NCBI GenBank assembly: GCA_965250225.1
Contig: CBDFNQ010000010.1
Span: 1 to 37,098 of the forward strand
Origin: CBDEUK01 sp965250225
GTDB taxonomy: Bacteria > Pseudomonadota > Gammaproteobacteria > Eutrophobiales > Eutrophobiaceae
Length of the DNA: 37,098 nt
Reading direction: 5' to 3'
Position numbers and translations under genes: made by a program. This document shows, one piece after another, positions 7,082 to 15,376 of the stretch; positions within the stretch are counted from its first letter, which is position 1; the number at the start of each line of letters is the position of its first letter. The notes beneath the pieces are model-generated. The model saw nothing but the letters and a program-made list of their open reading frames with translations, had not been told where the DNA came from and did no database searches.

Positions 7082-7859
7082 TTTTATTATCTATTATCAC
7101 ATTAAATAATGAAGAGAAGTTAATGCTTGTCTGATTGGCAATCTGTTCGTATGAAACAGACTTTAACTCAGCTAAAAATTCTGCTACATGACGGACATAC
7201 GCCGGTTGATTCTGTTTTCCACGTTTTGGAACGGGTGCCAAATAGGGGGAATCTGTTTCTACTAGCATTTTTTCCAGGGGTACTTTTTTAGCGACTTCCT
7301 GTAAATCCTGGGCATTCTTGAATGTCACGATGCCCGAAAATGAAATATAAAAATTGAGTTCCATCGCCCGCTGAGCCGTTTCCCAATCTTCAACAAAACA
7401 ATGCATCACCCCACCCACTGAATCTGCGGCCTCTTCTCTGAGGATATTTATCGTATCCTCTTTGGCTTCTCGAGAATGAATAATCAGAGGTTTTGCGGTT
7501 TCCTTCGCAGCCTGTATATGGGTGCGAAATCGATCTCGTTGCCAATCCAGATCACCTTCGCTACGAAAATAATCAAGCCCGGTTTCGCCAATGCCAATCA
7601 CTTTCGGATGATCAGCTAAACTGACCAATTGCTCAGAGCTGACCTCAGTTTCCATTTCTGTGTTTGGATGGATACCAACAGAAGCGTAGATAGATTCATG
7701 ACGTTCACTGGTGGCCAGGACTTCCGGAAAAGAGTCCAAATCGACAGAGACACATAACATGTGAGTCACGCCAGCAGCGCGAGCATTATCCATAATTTCT
7801 GTAAATTCGATGTCCTCTAACATCGGAATATGACAATGAGAATCAACAAGCTTAAGCAT
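7074..7859 (-). CDS. tatD: TatD-family metal-dependent hydrolase (YcfH-like)
   Basis: About 261 aa. Metal-site motifs in order: VDSHCH at the N-terminus, GIGETGLDYF (Glu ligand), LIIHSREA, VMHCFVEDWE and VETDSPYLAPVP (final Asp). This is the TatD/YcfH nuclease family, linked to DNA repair and 3'-5' exonuclease activity. Start choice: ATG at 7859 gives the usual family N-terminus MLKLVDSHCH. A TTG at 7880 would add seven residues and has a better Shine-Dalgarno (AGGG seven bases upstream), so it cannot be excluded. It ends the replication/lipid cluster after pilZ, as in Pseudomonas. Confidence 0.9.
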   Translation of the reverse strand: MLKLVDSHCHIPMLEDIEFTEIMDNARAAGVTHMLCVSVDLDSFPEVLATSERHESIYASVGIHPNTEMETEVSSEQLVSLADHPKVIGIGETGLDYFRSEGDLDWQRDRFRTHIQAAKETAKPLIIHSREAKEDTINILREEAADSVGGVMHCFVEDWETAQRAMELNFYISFSGIVTFKNAQDLQEVAKKVPLEKMLVETDSPYLAPVPKRGKQNQPAYVRHVAEFLAELKSVSYEQIANQTSINFSSLFNVIIDNKIK

Positions 7860-7916
7860 ATTTGATGAACAAACGGGCAATGATTTACCCTGATGGGTTA
7901 TTGAAAATAGAGTGAA

Positions 7917-8273
7917 TTACAAGGTATGTGTGGCCCTATCAGAACGCAGTGCGCCAGCCAGCTCTGTTTCGATCCGTTTACGGGTTGCACCTTTATCCAG
8001 TTCACTAAACTGTACACCAATCCCGGCTGTTTTATTGCCTTGTGCGCCCTTTGGCGTGATCCAGACCACCTTTCCAGCAACCGGTAATTTTTCCTTGCTA
8101 TCCATCAGGGTTAACAACATGAAGACTTCTTCACCCAACTTGTAAGCTTTTGCAGTCGGGATGAACAATGCACCGTTTTTAATAAAAGGCATATAGGATG
8201 CGTACAACGCACTCTTGTCGCGTATGCTTAAAGATAAAATACCTTGTCTTGGGTCACGTCCGCCTGAAGCCAC
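7917..8273 (-). CDS. pilZ: type IV pilus assembly protein PilZ
   Basis: 118 aa, single PilZ domain. It starts with GTG at 8273 behind a perfect GGAGGT spaced 8 bases. The c-di-GMP-binding motifs RxxxR and D/NxSxxG are not present; the equivalent stretch reads IKNGALFIP. This matches the stand-alone PilZ class, which acts in type IV pilus biogenesis, in Pseudomonas/Xanthomonas through PilB and FimX, without binding c-di-GMP directly. The holB-pilZ-tatD location is the classical one. No pilus genes occur in this window, so its partners must be elsewhere. Confidence 0.9.
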   Translation of the reverse strand: MASGGRDPRQGILSLSIRDKSALYASYMPFIKNGALFIPTAKAYKLGEEVFMLLTLMDSKEKLPVAGKVVWITPKGAQGNKTAGIGVQFSELDKGATRKRIETELAGALRSDRATHTL

Positions 8274-8344
8274 TCGTTGTTACCTCCGAATTATGCGTAA
8301 TAAGCCAGTAGTTAAAAGCTAATAGCGAGCGAGAAGCTAGTAGC

Positions 8345-9367
8345 TCATGTTTGCTTTAGACCTTGCCAATGAAGAACAAATTCTTCCAGTAAACCCTGTG
8401 TGTTGTAGCTAATATTGCTGTTCAGATAGCGTCTAATCTGCCCCAGTAATTCACAACAGCCAAGCAATTCAAATAAGTCTAATCGTTTTATCTGCTGGCG
8501 CAAGTTTTGACTTAAATCTTTATTTAACAGCTTAGGTGGCAGTTGCATGATTTTTAAACGCAACATATCCAAAAAGAAGCTTTGCAGGCATTGAACTGTA
8601 TGATCTGCCCCATCTTTATTCCAACGTCCTGCCACCACTAGCGGATCGACCTTGCCCTGTTGTAATGATGTTAGATCGTCTAATAATTTATCCCGCTCTG
8701 CGAGATGATCTGCCTCGAGAAATTCGATCGCGCTCAAAGGTGCTCCAGTTAATCCTAAGGCCAATTTAATATTTTCCTGGTCAATACCTTCCAGATTAAT
8801 ATTTTTCTGTCCGGTCTTTTTCAGCTTACTCTCAATCCACGTCAGTGTTTCGCTGTCATTATAAGAACTGAAATGAATCGTTTGGCAGCGACTCCGTATC
8901 GTAATAGGCAAAAGACTCGGCTGATTGCAAACCAGGATTAATAATGAATCTGATGGCGGTTCTTCCAGTGTCTTTAACAAGCCATTTGTAGCACTGTGAT
9001 TCATATTATCAGCCGGTTCAATTATGCCAATTTTTTTTCGCCCATATTGACTGGTGAATTGCATAAAACTGATTAATTCCCGCACCTGATCAACCTTGAT
9101 CTGTTTTCCTTCTTCTTCAGGCTCCAGCAAACAATAATCAGGATGATTTGCAGAAAGAAATAATTGCCAATCACGTGAATCGGATTCATCTGCGCCATCC
9201 ACATCAAAGGCATCGCACAGCAACGCCGCAGCCAGGGTACGTGCAAACTGTCCCAACCCGATTCCATATGGGCCACTCAATAATAAGGCATGTGGAAAAC
9301 GCTCTGAATCATAGGCCGCTCGTATTCGTTGCCATTGTTCGTGTTGCCAGGGATAGATCTTCATCAC
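8345..9367 (-). CDS. holB: DNA polymerase III delta-prime subunit
   Basis: 340 aa, clamp-loader subunit in the tmk-holB position. The P-loop position reads GPYGIGLGQ (32-40), without the catalytic Lys, as expected because delta-prime does not hydrolyse ATP. The downstream signature LEEPPSDSLLILVCNQPSLLPITIRSRCQ (sensor and SRC region) is well conserved. Oddly, the four-Cys zinc module of E. coli delta-prime is absent: only Cys51 and Cys79 remain and the intervening segment is acidic. Start could be the first or second ATG (9367 or 9364); neither has a strong ribosome-binding site. It follows tmk by 10 bases. Confidence 0.92.
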   Translation of the reverse strand: MMKIYPWQHEQWQRIRAAYDSERFPHALLLSGPYGIGLGQFARTLAAALLCDAFDVDGADESDSRDWQLFLSANHPDYCLLEPEEEGKQIKVDQVRELISFMQFTSQYGRKKIGIIEPADNMNHSATNGLLKTLEEPPSDSLLILVCNQPSLLPITIRSRCQTIHFSSYNDSETLTWIESKLKKTGQKNINLEGIDQENIKLALGLTGAPLSAIEFLEADHLAERDKLLDDLTSLQQGKVDPLVVAGRWNKDGADHTVQCLQSFFLDMLRLKIMQLPPKLLNKDLSQNLRQQIKRLDLFELLGCCELLGQIRRYLNSNISYNTQGLLEEFVLHWQGLKQT

Positions 9368-9377
9368 TGATATATTT

Positions 9378-10019
9378 TCATTTAGGAAATCGACTGCTTA
9401 ATATTACTTTAATGTCATCCTGAATTTCTTTTATGCTGTGGCTTGCGTCAATAGTGTGTATTCGTTTGGGTTCTGATTTTGCCAAATCGAGATAACAATC
9501 TCTCACAGCTTGGAAAAAATCAAGCTTTTCAGATTCAAACCGATCCGCCTTACCGCGTTTGCCAGCGCGTTCTAGCCCCTGCTCCACAGGAAGGTCAAAC
9601 AACAAGGTTAAATCCGGACTCAGTCCTTCCTGTACCCAATCTCTTAAACGCTCGATCTTCATCAGTTCTATACCGCGTCCGCCACCTTGATAAGCAAAGC
9701 TGGAATCGGTAAAACGATCACAGATAACCACCTGACCATTTTTCAAAGCTGGCAGGATCACTTCGTCGATATGCTGCGCCCTGGTGGCAAACATCAATAA
9801 CAATTCCGTGTTTTCAGAAATTTTGTTTTGATAGTCCGTCGATAATAGCGTGGTGCGTATCGCCTCTCCAAGTTTGGTTCCGCCCGGTTCACGTGTAATG
9901 ACAAGCTGTTTACCTGATTGCGTAAAATATTCTGCAATAAAATCTAGATGAGTGCTTTTCCCCGCACCTTCAATACCCTCAAGGGTGATAAATATGCCTT
10001 TGTTAGATGATAGTGACAT
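9378..10019 (-). CDS. tmk: thymidylate kinase
   Basis: 213 aa. P-loop GIEGAGKST (15-23), the TREPGGT DR-motif region, DRFTDSSFAYQGGGRG, and the lid around ERAGKRGKADRFE. It phosphorylates dTMP to dTDP with ATP, an essential step for DNA synthesis. It sits immediately after mltG with a one-base gap and before holB, the usual gammaproteobacterial order, so it is very probably cotranscribed. Confidence 0.96.
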   Translation of the reverse strand: MSLSSNKGIFITLEGIEGAGKSTHLDFIAEYFTQSGKQLVITREPGGTKLGEAIRTTLLSTDYQNKISENTELLLMFATRAQHIDEVILPALKNGQVVICDRFTDSSFAYQGGGRGIELMKIERLRDWVQEGLSPDLTLLFDLPVEQGLERAGKRGKADRFESEKLDFFQAVRDCYLDLAKSEPKRIHTIDASHSIKEIQDDIKVILSSRFPK

Positions 10020-10020
10020 G

Positions 10021-11040
10021 CTATTTATTTAATTGATATTTTCGAACAGCTCGATTGTGTTCATCAAGTGTCGCTGAAAAATAATGCCGCCCATTCCCCA
10101 TAGCAACAAAATACAATGCAGCGCCTTGTTTGGGATGTAATGCCGCGTGTATTGCTTCTCTACCTACCATGGAAATAGGAGTTGGCGGCAAACCCATGTG
10201 CAGATAGGTATTGTACGGCGAGTCTATGGATAAGTCCTTGCGTCGAATGTCACCATCAAACTTTTCGCCAATGGCATATATCACTGTGGGATCGGTCTGC
10301 AATTTCATTTGTTTATTCAGTCTGCGAATAAAAACACCAGAGATAGTGTCACGTTCTTCAGCAGCAGCGGTTTCTTTCTCAATAATAGAGGCCATGATCA
10401 AGGCATCGTATGAAGAATTATACGGCAAGTTTGCCGATTTGGACTGCCACTCTTCTTCAAGAATAGATACTAGCCTTGTATTAGCGCGTTTAAGGAATTC
10501 GACATCCAGGGTACCTGCAGGAAAATAATAGGTATCAGGAAAAAACTGGCCTTCTGGGTGTATACCAGACAATCCAATCCTGTTCATTATTTCGTCGACA
10601 GACAGTTCAGAAACAGTCTGTTTAAGCTCTTCATTATCTCTTACCGCTTTAAGCACTTGACGATAATTCCAACCTTCAACAAGGGTGATGGAATATTGCA
10701 CCACCTTGCCATTAATCAGTTGTTCCAGCAGCTGTCGAGGTGTCGTACTGGTAGCAATTTCAAATTCACCTGCCTTGATCAATTCTGCTTTTTTCGTACA
10801 CCTGGCTTCGAATAATAAAAAATAGGGGGTTGATAAAACATCTCTCTCATGAAGATCAAACAACACTTCTTTCAAATTACTGCCATTTTCTATCGTCAAG
10901 GTAATGTTACTGGAAAGATTCAAAGGCGTTTCAAGATGATTTTCTTTCTCCTGCCAAAGCCAAAGCGAAAATACAACCGCGACAAAAACAACAAACAGAA
11001 AAATAACTGATAATAATCTTGGCATTGAAAAAGATTTCAT
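10021..11040 (-). CDS. mltG: endolytic murein transglycosylase MltG (YceG-like)
   Basis: 339 aa. One N-terminal transmembrane segment (about 7-28) then a periplasmic YceG-like domain. The catalytic motif MASIIEKETA carries Glu221, equivalent to E. coli Glu218. The LQTDPTVIYAIG and SPYNTYLHMGLPPTPIS signatures are conserved. It cleaves nascent glycan strands and is thought to set strand length or terminate polymerisation. The start ATG overlaps the pabC stop (TTATGA), showing translational coupling with pabC. Confidence 0.95.
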   Translation of the reverse strand: MKSFSMPRLLSVIFLFVVFVAVVFSLWLWQEKENHLETPLNLSSNITLTIENGSNLKEVLFDLHERDVLSTPYFLLFEARCTKKAELIKAGEFEIATSTTPRQLLEQLINGKVVQYSITLVEGWNYRQVLKAVRDNEELKQTVSELSVDEIMNRIGLSGIHPEGQFFPDTYYFPAGTLDVEFLKRANTRLVSILEEEWQSKSANLPYNSSYDALIMASIIEKETAAAEERDTISGVFIRRLNKQMKLQTDPTVIYAIGEKFDGDIRRKDLSIDSPYNTYLHMGLPPTPISMVGREAIHAALHPKQGAALYFVAMGNGRHYFSATLDEHNRAVRKYQLNK

Positions 11041-11870
11041 AACGGCGCAATCATCTTTTTTTGTAACAAATAATCAGTAAATTTATAAGCGTGCTCATGA
11101 TATTTAAAGTGCGTTCCATTGATTTCTCGCACAGGACAGACACCAATCAAACTGTTAGTTAGAAAAATTTCATCACACTGGTAAACATCATCAATAGACA
11201 AATCTTTAACAGCAACATCAAACCCCAATTCTCTAGCGTAATTAATAATAACATCACGAACCACGCCCGCAATGCCACAACGAGACAGATCAGGTGTTAA
11301 CAAATGGTTATCCTGCAAAAGGAAGACATTCGACATCGTGGCCTCGATTAGATTGTCTTCTATATCCAACACCAGGCCTTCAAAGATTTCTGACTCTTGC
11401 CATTCGTTTCTGGCGATCACCTGCTCAAGGCGATTGAGATGTTTGATCCCGCTTAAGCCGGGATTCCACCCCAGACGAAATTCACAAACTCTGATTGACA
11501 CACCATCCTGACGCATTCCATTAGGGTATTCTGGCCAGTCATAACAGGCGATGACACGACTGGTTTTCATTCCATCAGATACGGCATAACCACGTCCACC
11601 AGCTCCTCTGGTCACGATTATTTTACACACGGCTTTGTCAGAATGAGAGCATAAAGTTTCGATTTCCTCTAACAAAATTTCTTCGGTGGGTTCAGAGAGT
11701 TGCAAACGCTGACAACCTGAGAATAAGCGATCCAGATGTTGTTGCCAAAGTAAGGGTTGTCCATCACAAATTGTGATGGTTTCAAAAACACCATCACCGT
11801 ATTGAAGTCCGCGATCAAGGATATTTATTTGGTCGAGTGAGTGACCATTGATGAGAATATTTGAATTCAT
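11037..11870 (-). CDS. pabC: aminodeoxychorismate lyase
   Basis: About 277 aa, fold-type IV PLP enzyme. DRGLQYGDGVFET near the N-terminus and SGIKHLNRLEQV carry the PLP lysine (about residue 143). The EATMSNVFLL and FLTNSLIGVCPV signatures follow. It converts aminodeoxychorismate to p-aminobenzoate and pyruvate for folate. A longer frame begins with TTG at 11894 and a further ATG lies at 11876; the chosen ATG at 11870 gives the usual MNSNILINGH start. No start has a clear Shine-Dalgarno. It lies between fabF and mltG as in E. coli. Confidence 0.92.
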   Translation of the reverse strand: MNSNILINGHSLDQINILDRGLQYGDGVFETITICDGQPLLWQQHLDRLFSGCQRLQLSEPTEEILLEEIETLCSHSDKAVCKIIVTRGAGGRGYAVSDGMKTSRVIACYDWPEYPNGMRQDGVSIRVCEFRLGWNPGLSGIKHLNRLEQVIARNEWQESEIFEGLVLDIEDNLIEATMSNVFLLQDNHLLTPDLSRCGIAGVVRDVIINYARELGFDVAVKDLSIDDVYQCDEIFLTNSLIGVCPVREINGTHFKYHEHAYKFTDYLLQKKMIAPL

Positions 11871-11900
11871 GATCATATTGTATTGATCATTCAAAAATAT

Positions 11901-13139
11901 TTATACGCGTTTGAAGATCACCGTGCCGTTGGTACCACCAAAGCCAAACGAGTTGGACAAAGCAATATCAATCTTCATAGGTTTGGCCTGCCCGGCAGCA
12001 TAATCCAGATCACATCCTTCACTCGGGTTTACAAGATTGATAGTTGGAGGTGCCACTTGATCGCGCATCGCTAGGATAGAAAAGATCGCTTCAACACCTC
12101 CTGCGGCTCCAAGCAGATGACCAATCATTGATTTGGTAGAACTGACCGTTAATTGATGTGCGTGATCAGCAAAGACAGTTTTAACTGCCATCGTTTCGGC
12201 CAGATCGCCTGCAGGGGTAGAAGTACCGTGTGCGTTGATATAATCCACCTGTTCCGGGTTAATCTCGGCGTTATTCAACGCATTTTTCATACAACGAGCT
12301 GCACCATCACCATTTTCGGAAGGTGCCGTCATATGAAACGCATCGCCACTCATGCCATAACCGATGATTTCAGCATAAATATTTGCACCACGTTTTTTAG
12401 CGTGCTCGTATTCTTCAAGTACGACAACGCCAGCACCATCACTGAGTACAAATCCATCTCTATCATCATCCCAGGGCCGAGAAGCTTGTTCTGGAGAGTC
12501 GTTACGGGTAGACAAGGCCTTGGCATTGGCAAAACCGGCCAAACCCGTAGTTGATGTTGCCATTTCAGCACCACCAGCCACCATCACATCGGCATCACCA
12601 TATTCAATAATACGAAATGCATCACCTATATTGTGAGTGCCTGTTGTGCACGCGGTAACTATGGCAAAATTAGGACCTTTCAGTCCATAACGAATGGATA
12701 AATGACCGGAGATCATATTGATGATATTACTGGGGACATAAAATGGAGATATTTTGCGTGGCCCACCAGAGAGCATCTGCTTGGTCCCTTTTTCGATACC
12801 GGGCAAACCACCAATCCCTGAGCCGATAGCGACACCAATTCGAGTTGCATTTTCATCCGTAATTTCAAGGCCCGAGTCCTCAATCGCCTGAATACCAGCC
12901 ACCATGCCATAGTGGATAAAGGGATCCATTTTGCGAGCATCTTTTCTGGAAAGGTATTGCTCAAGATCCAGATCTTTGATGGAACCACCAAACTGGACTG
13001 GAAAATCAGTGATGTCAAAATGCGTTAATGGGGCAATTCCGCTTTTTCCTTGCTGAATGTTTGACCATGTATCAACCACTGTATTTCCCAATGGACTTAC
13101 CATGCCCATACCCGTAATAACTACACGACGTTTGCTCAA
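11901..13139 (-). CDS. fabF: 3-oxoacyl-[ACP] synthase II (KAS II)
   Basis: 412 aa, full length. Catalytic triad Cys164 (VTACTTGTHN), His304 (NAHGTSTPAGD) and His341 (STKSMIGHLLGAAGG, with Lys336). It elongates acyl-ACP by decarboxylative condensation, including cis-vaccenate formation. The start is a TTG at 13139 with AAGG seven bases upstream; the resulting MSKRRVVITGMG matches the family start exactly. It lies downstream of acpP with a likely partial terminator between them. Confidence 0.97.
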   Translation of the reverse strand: MSKRRVVITGMGMVSPLGNTVVDTWSNIQQGKSGIAPLTHFDITDFPVQFGGSIKDLDLEQYLSRKDARKMDPFIHYGMVAGIQAIEDSGLEITDENATRIGVAIGSGIGGLPGIEKGTKQMLSGGPRKISPFYVPSNIINMISGHLSIRYGLKGPNFAIVTACTTGTHNIGDAFRIIEYGDADVMVAGGAEMATSTTGLAGFANAKALSTRNDSPEQASRPWDDDRDGFVLSDGAGVVVLEEYEHAKKRGANIYAEIIGYGMSGDAFHMTAPSENGDGAARCMKNALNNAEINPEQVDYINAHGTSTPAGDLAETMAVKTVFADHAHQLTVSSTKSMIGHLLGAAGGVEAIFSILAMRDQVAPPTINLVNPSEGCDLDYAAGQAKPMKIDIALSNSFGFGGTNGTVIFKRV

Positions 13140-13173
13140 AATAATACCTTCTGACGAAAAAAATCAGTTCACA

Positions 13174-13210
13174 CAAAAGATAAAGGCCGCGTTTGTGACG
13201 ACGCAGCCTT
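13174..13210 (-). terminator. hairpin terminator/attenuator between acpP and fabF
   Basis: On the minus strand AAGGCTGCGT (13210-13201) pairs with ACGCGGCCTT (13192-13183), a 10-bp stem with one G-U pair and an 8-base loop, followed by TATCTTTTGTG. The short, interrupted T-tract suggests partial termination. This would let acpP be made in excess over fabF, fitting the known very high level of ACP in the cell. Confidence 0.55.
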
Positions 13211-13235
13211 AATCAACTATAAAAAATTAATACAT

Positions 13236-13472
13236 TTAATCCATATTAGCACTGACGTAGGTAACAGCCTGTTGAACAGTTGTGATCTTTTCTGCTTCTT
13301 CATCAGGAATTTCAGTCTTGAATTCCTCTTCCAAAGCCATCACTAATTCAACGGTATCAAGTGAATCTGCACCGAGATCATCAACAAAGGATGCTTCAAT
13401 GGTTACTTCTTCTTCTTTAACACCCAATTGTTCTACTACGATTTTTTTTACGCGTTCTTCTACACTACTCAT
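13236..13472 (-). CDS. acpP: acyl carrier protein
   Basis: 78 aa, strongly acidic. The 4'-phosphopantetheine attachment site DDLGADSLDTVELV places Ser37 as the modified serine. It carries growing acyl chains for all Fab enzymes encoded around it and is activated by AcpS, whose gene is also in the window (31996-32373). A GGAGG Shine-Dalgarno lies 11 bases before the ATG. A separate promoter upstream is likely. Confidence 0.98.
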   Translation of the reverse strand: MSSVEERVKKIVVEQLGVKEEEVTIEASFVDDLGADSLDTVELVMALEEEFKTEIPDEEAEKITTVQQAVTYVSANMD

Positions 13473-13534
13473 GATGGTTTTATCCTCCCTAGCCGGCTCT
13501 CTGACCGGAATGCGTGTGTAACTTAAGTGAAATC

Positions 13535-13561
13535 ATTATAACTTGCAAGTTAGACTGACAA
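13535..13561 (-). promoter_or_regulatory. putative acpP promoter with palindrome in the spacer
   Basis: Minus-strand -10 TATAAT (13540-13535) and -35 TTGTCA (13561-13556), with a short 15-base spacer. The spacer contains a perfect 12-bp palindrome AACTTGCAAGTT (13540-13551), which could be an operator for a fatty-acid regulator. The leader to acpP is about 55 bases. Confidence 0.5.
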
Positions 13562-13627
13562 ATAATTTTTTATCTCCTTATAAAACATAATATTAAAACA
13601 ATAATCTAAAGTGTAATCTAGATATTA

Positions 13628-14371
13628 TCAAGCCATATACATGCCACCGTTTACATTAATCGTTTGCCCTGTGATATAGGCTGAGGCCTCACTGGCTAAA
13701 AAATAGACAGCTTTGGCAATTTCTTCCGGTTGACCTAATCTTGCTAATGGTATCTGAGATAACATAGCTGATTTTTGCTCGTCAGTCAGTTCATCTGTCA
13801 TATCGGTTGCAATATAACCCGGTGCGATAGCATTGACGGTAATACCTCTGGCACCCAGCTCGCGCGCCAAAGACTTGGTAAAACCGATCATCCCTGCCTT
13901 GGCTGCAGCATAATTGCACTGCCCTGCATTGCCAGACAAACCAACCACAGAGGTTATGTTAATGATCCGCCCTGTTCGAGCTTTCACCATACGACGAAGA
14001 CATATCTTGCTGAGACGGTAGACTGAGCTTAAATTTGTATTAATCACAGTATCCCATTCCTCTTCTTTCATGCGTAACATGAGGTTGTCACGGGTAATTC
14101 CAGCATTATTGACCAGGATTAATGGTGCATAGCCTGAATCTTTCAGGTCATTCTCAAATTGCGTCACCGAGGCAGGATCTGAGGCATCCAGTACAAATCC
14201 TTTGCCAGCACCGTCCTCTTGTTCAATATAGTTGGTAATAGCTTGCGCGCCTTTTTCTGTCGTTGCTGTGCCTATGACAGTGGCCCCCTGTTCGGCTAAC
14301 TCCAGGGCTATTGCTTTACCAATTCCACGGCTGGCACCGGTTACAATAGCTTGTTGTTCTATCAAACTCAT
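13628..14371 (-). CDS. fabG: 3-oxoacyl-[ACP] reductase
   Basis: 247 aa, short-chain dehydrogenase. NADPH-binding TGASRGIG (11-18), NNAGITRDNL (88-97), and the catalytic Ser141, Tyr154 and Lys158 in ITSVVGLSGNAGQCNYAAAKAG. It reduces 3-oxoacyl-ACP in fatty-acid elongation. The start ATG is preceded by AGGAC. It follows fabD by 39 bases; a 155-base gap with its own promoter separates it from acpP. Confidence 0.97.
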   Translation of the reverse strand: MSLIEQQAIVTGASRGIGKAIALELAEQGATVIGTATTEKGAQAITNYIEQEDGAGKGFVLDASDPASVTQFENDLKDSGYAPLILVNNAGITRDNLMLRMKEEEWDTVINTNLSSVYRLSKICLRRMVKARTGRIINITSVVGLSGNAGQCNYAAAKAGMIGFTKSLARELGARGITVNAIAPGYIATDMTDELTDEQKSAMLSQIPLARLGQPEEIAKAVYFLASEASAYITGQTINVNGGMYMA

Positions 14372-14410
14372 AACGAAGTGTCCTGAACTTTTAAGTATCC
14401 TGAATTAATA

Positions 14411-15346
14411 TTATGCGGTTAATTTCTCAATGGCTTTTTCGAGTGAGCTACTATCAAAGAAGGGTAGACAGTCAATATTACGATCTATTCTTTTTATCAG
14501 ACCACTGAGAACTTTACCTGGCCCACATTCGACAATCTGATCAACGCCTTGCTCTGACAATGCCTTAATACAATTTGTCCATTGTACCGGTTTGTATAAT
14601 TGTTCTAATAATGCTGATTTTATCGTAGCAGGTTCGGCCTGAACCTCGGCATTAACATTTTGTATTACCGGGATCATAGCTGGTTTAAATTCGATCTTAT
14701 CAAACACGGCTGCAAGATTTTCAGCCGCCTCAGTCATCAGGGCACAATGCGAAGGGACACTGACAGGCAATAGTAGAGAACGTTTTGCACCGGCTGTTTT
14801 TGCTTTTTTAATCACTCGTTCAACTGCAGCAGTTTGACCAGCTATCACTACTTGAGCAGGAGAATTGAAATTCGCAGCGGATACGATCGCTTCAGAAGAC
14901 TCTTCTGTGCAAATAGAAACCACAGTGTCATCATCAAGCCCAAGTATTGCAGCCATAGCACCTTCTCCTGGCGCTACAGCAGCTTGCATTAAACGTCCAC
15001 GCCCCCTGACCAAAGAAATTGCATCCTTAAAATCTATGACATTAGCAGCAACCAGAGCTGAATACTCACCCAGACTGTGGCCAGCCAACATTTGTGGTTT
15101 TATATCAGTACGATTATGCCAGACACGCCAGGCAGCGATGCTGGAAGCCAATAAAGCCGGCTGGGTATTTTCTGTTGAATTTAATGCTTCCTCTGGCCCT
15201 TCCTGAATCAGCTGCCAGAGATCAAAACCAAGCTGTTCTGATGCTGTATCAAATGTCTCTTTTACAATTGAGTGTTTATCAGCAAGTTCGCTCATCATCC
15301 CGATGGACTGCGAACCCTGACCTGGGAATACAAATGCGATTGTCAT
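14411..15346 (-). CDS. fabD: malonyl-CoA:ACP transacylase
   Basis: 311 aa. Starts MTIAFVFPGQGSQ, the family signature. Nucleophile Ser91 in GHSLGEYSAL and His200 in SVPSHCALM form the catalytic pair. It transfers malonyl from CoA to ACP, supplying FabH, FabF and other condensing enzymes. It lies 30 bases downstream of fabH in the plsX-fabH-fabD-fabG order of E. coli. Confidence 0.97.
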   Translation of the reverse strand: MTIAFVFPGQGSQSIGMMSELADKHSIVKETFDTASEQLGFDLWQLIQEGPEEALNSTENTQPALLASSIAAWRVWHNRTDIKPQMLAGHSLGEYSALVAANVIDFKDAISLVRGRGRLMQAAVAPGEGAMAAILGLDDDTVVSICTEESSEAIVSAANFNSPAQVVIAGQTAAVERVIKKAKTAGAKRSLLLPVSVPSHCALMTEAAENLAAVFDKIEFKPAMIPVIQNVNAEVQAEPATIKSALLEQLYKPVQWTNCIKALSEQGVDQIVECGPGKVLSGLIKRIDRNIDCLPFFDSSSLEKAIEKLTA

Positions 15347-15376
15347 ATTATTTTTCTAATAACGTTTCTTTAAAAG

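Noticed and set aside
8274..8344. AGCT/TAGC-rich words between pilZ and holB as a repeat array
   Set aside because: Copies are short and irregular (for example AAGCTAATAGC, AAGCTAGTAGC); not enough for a defined repeat.
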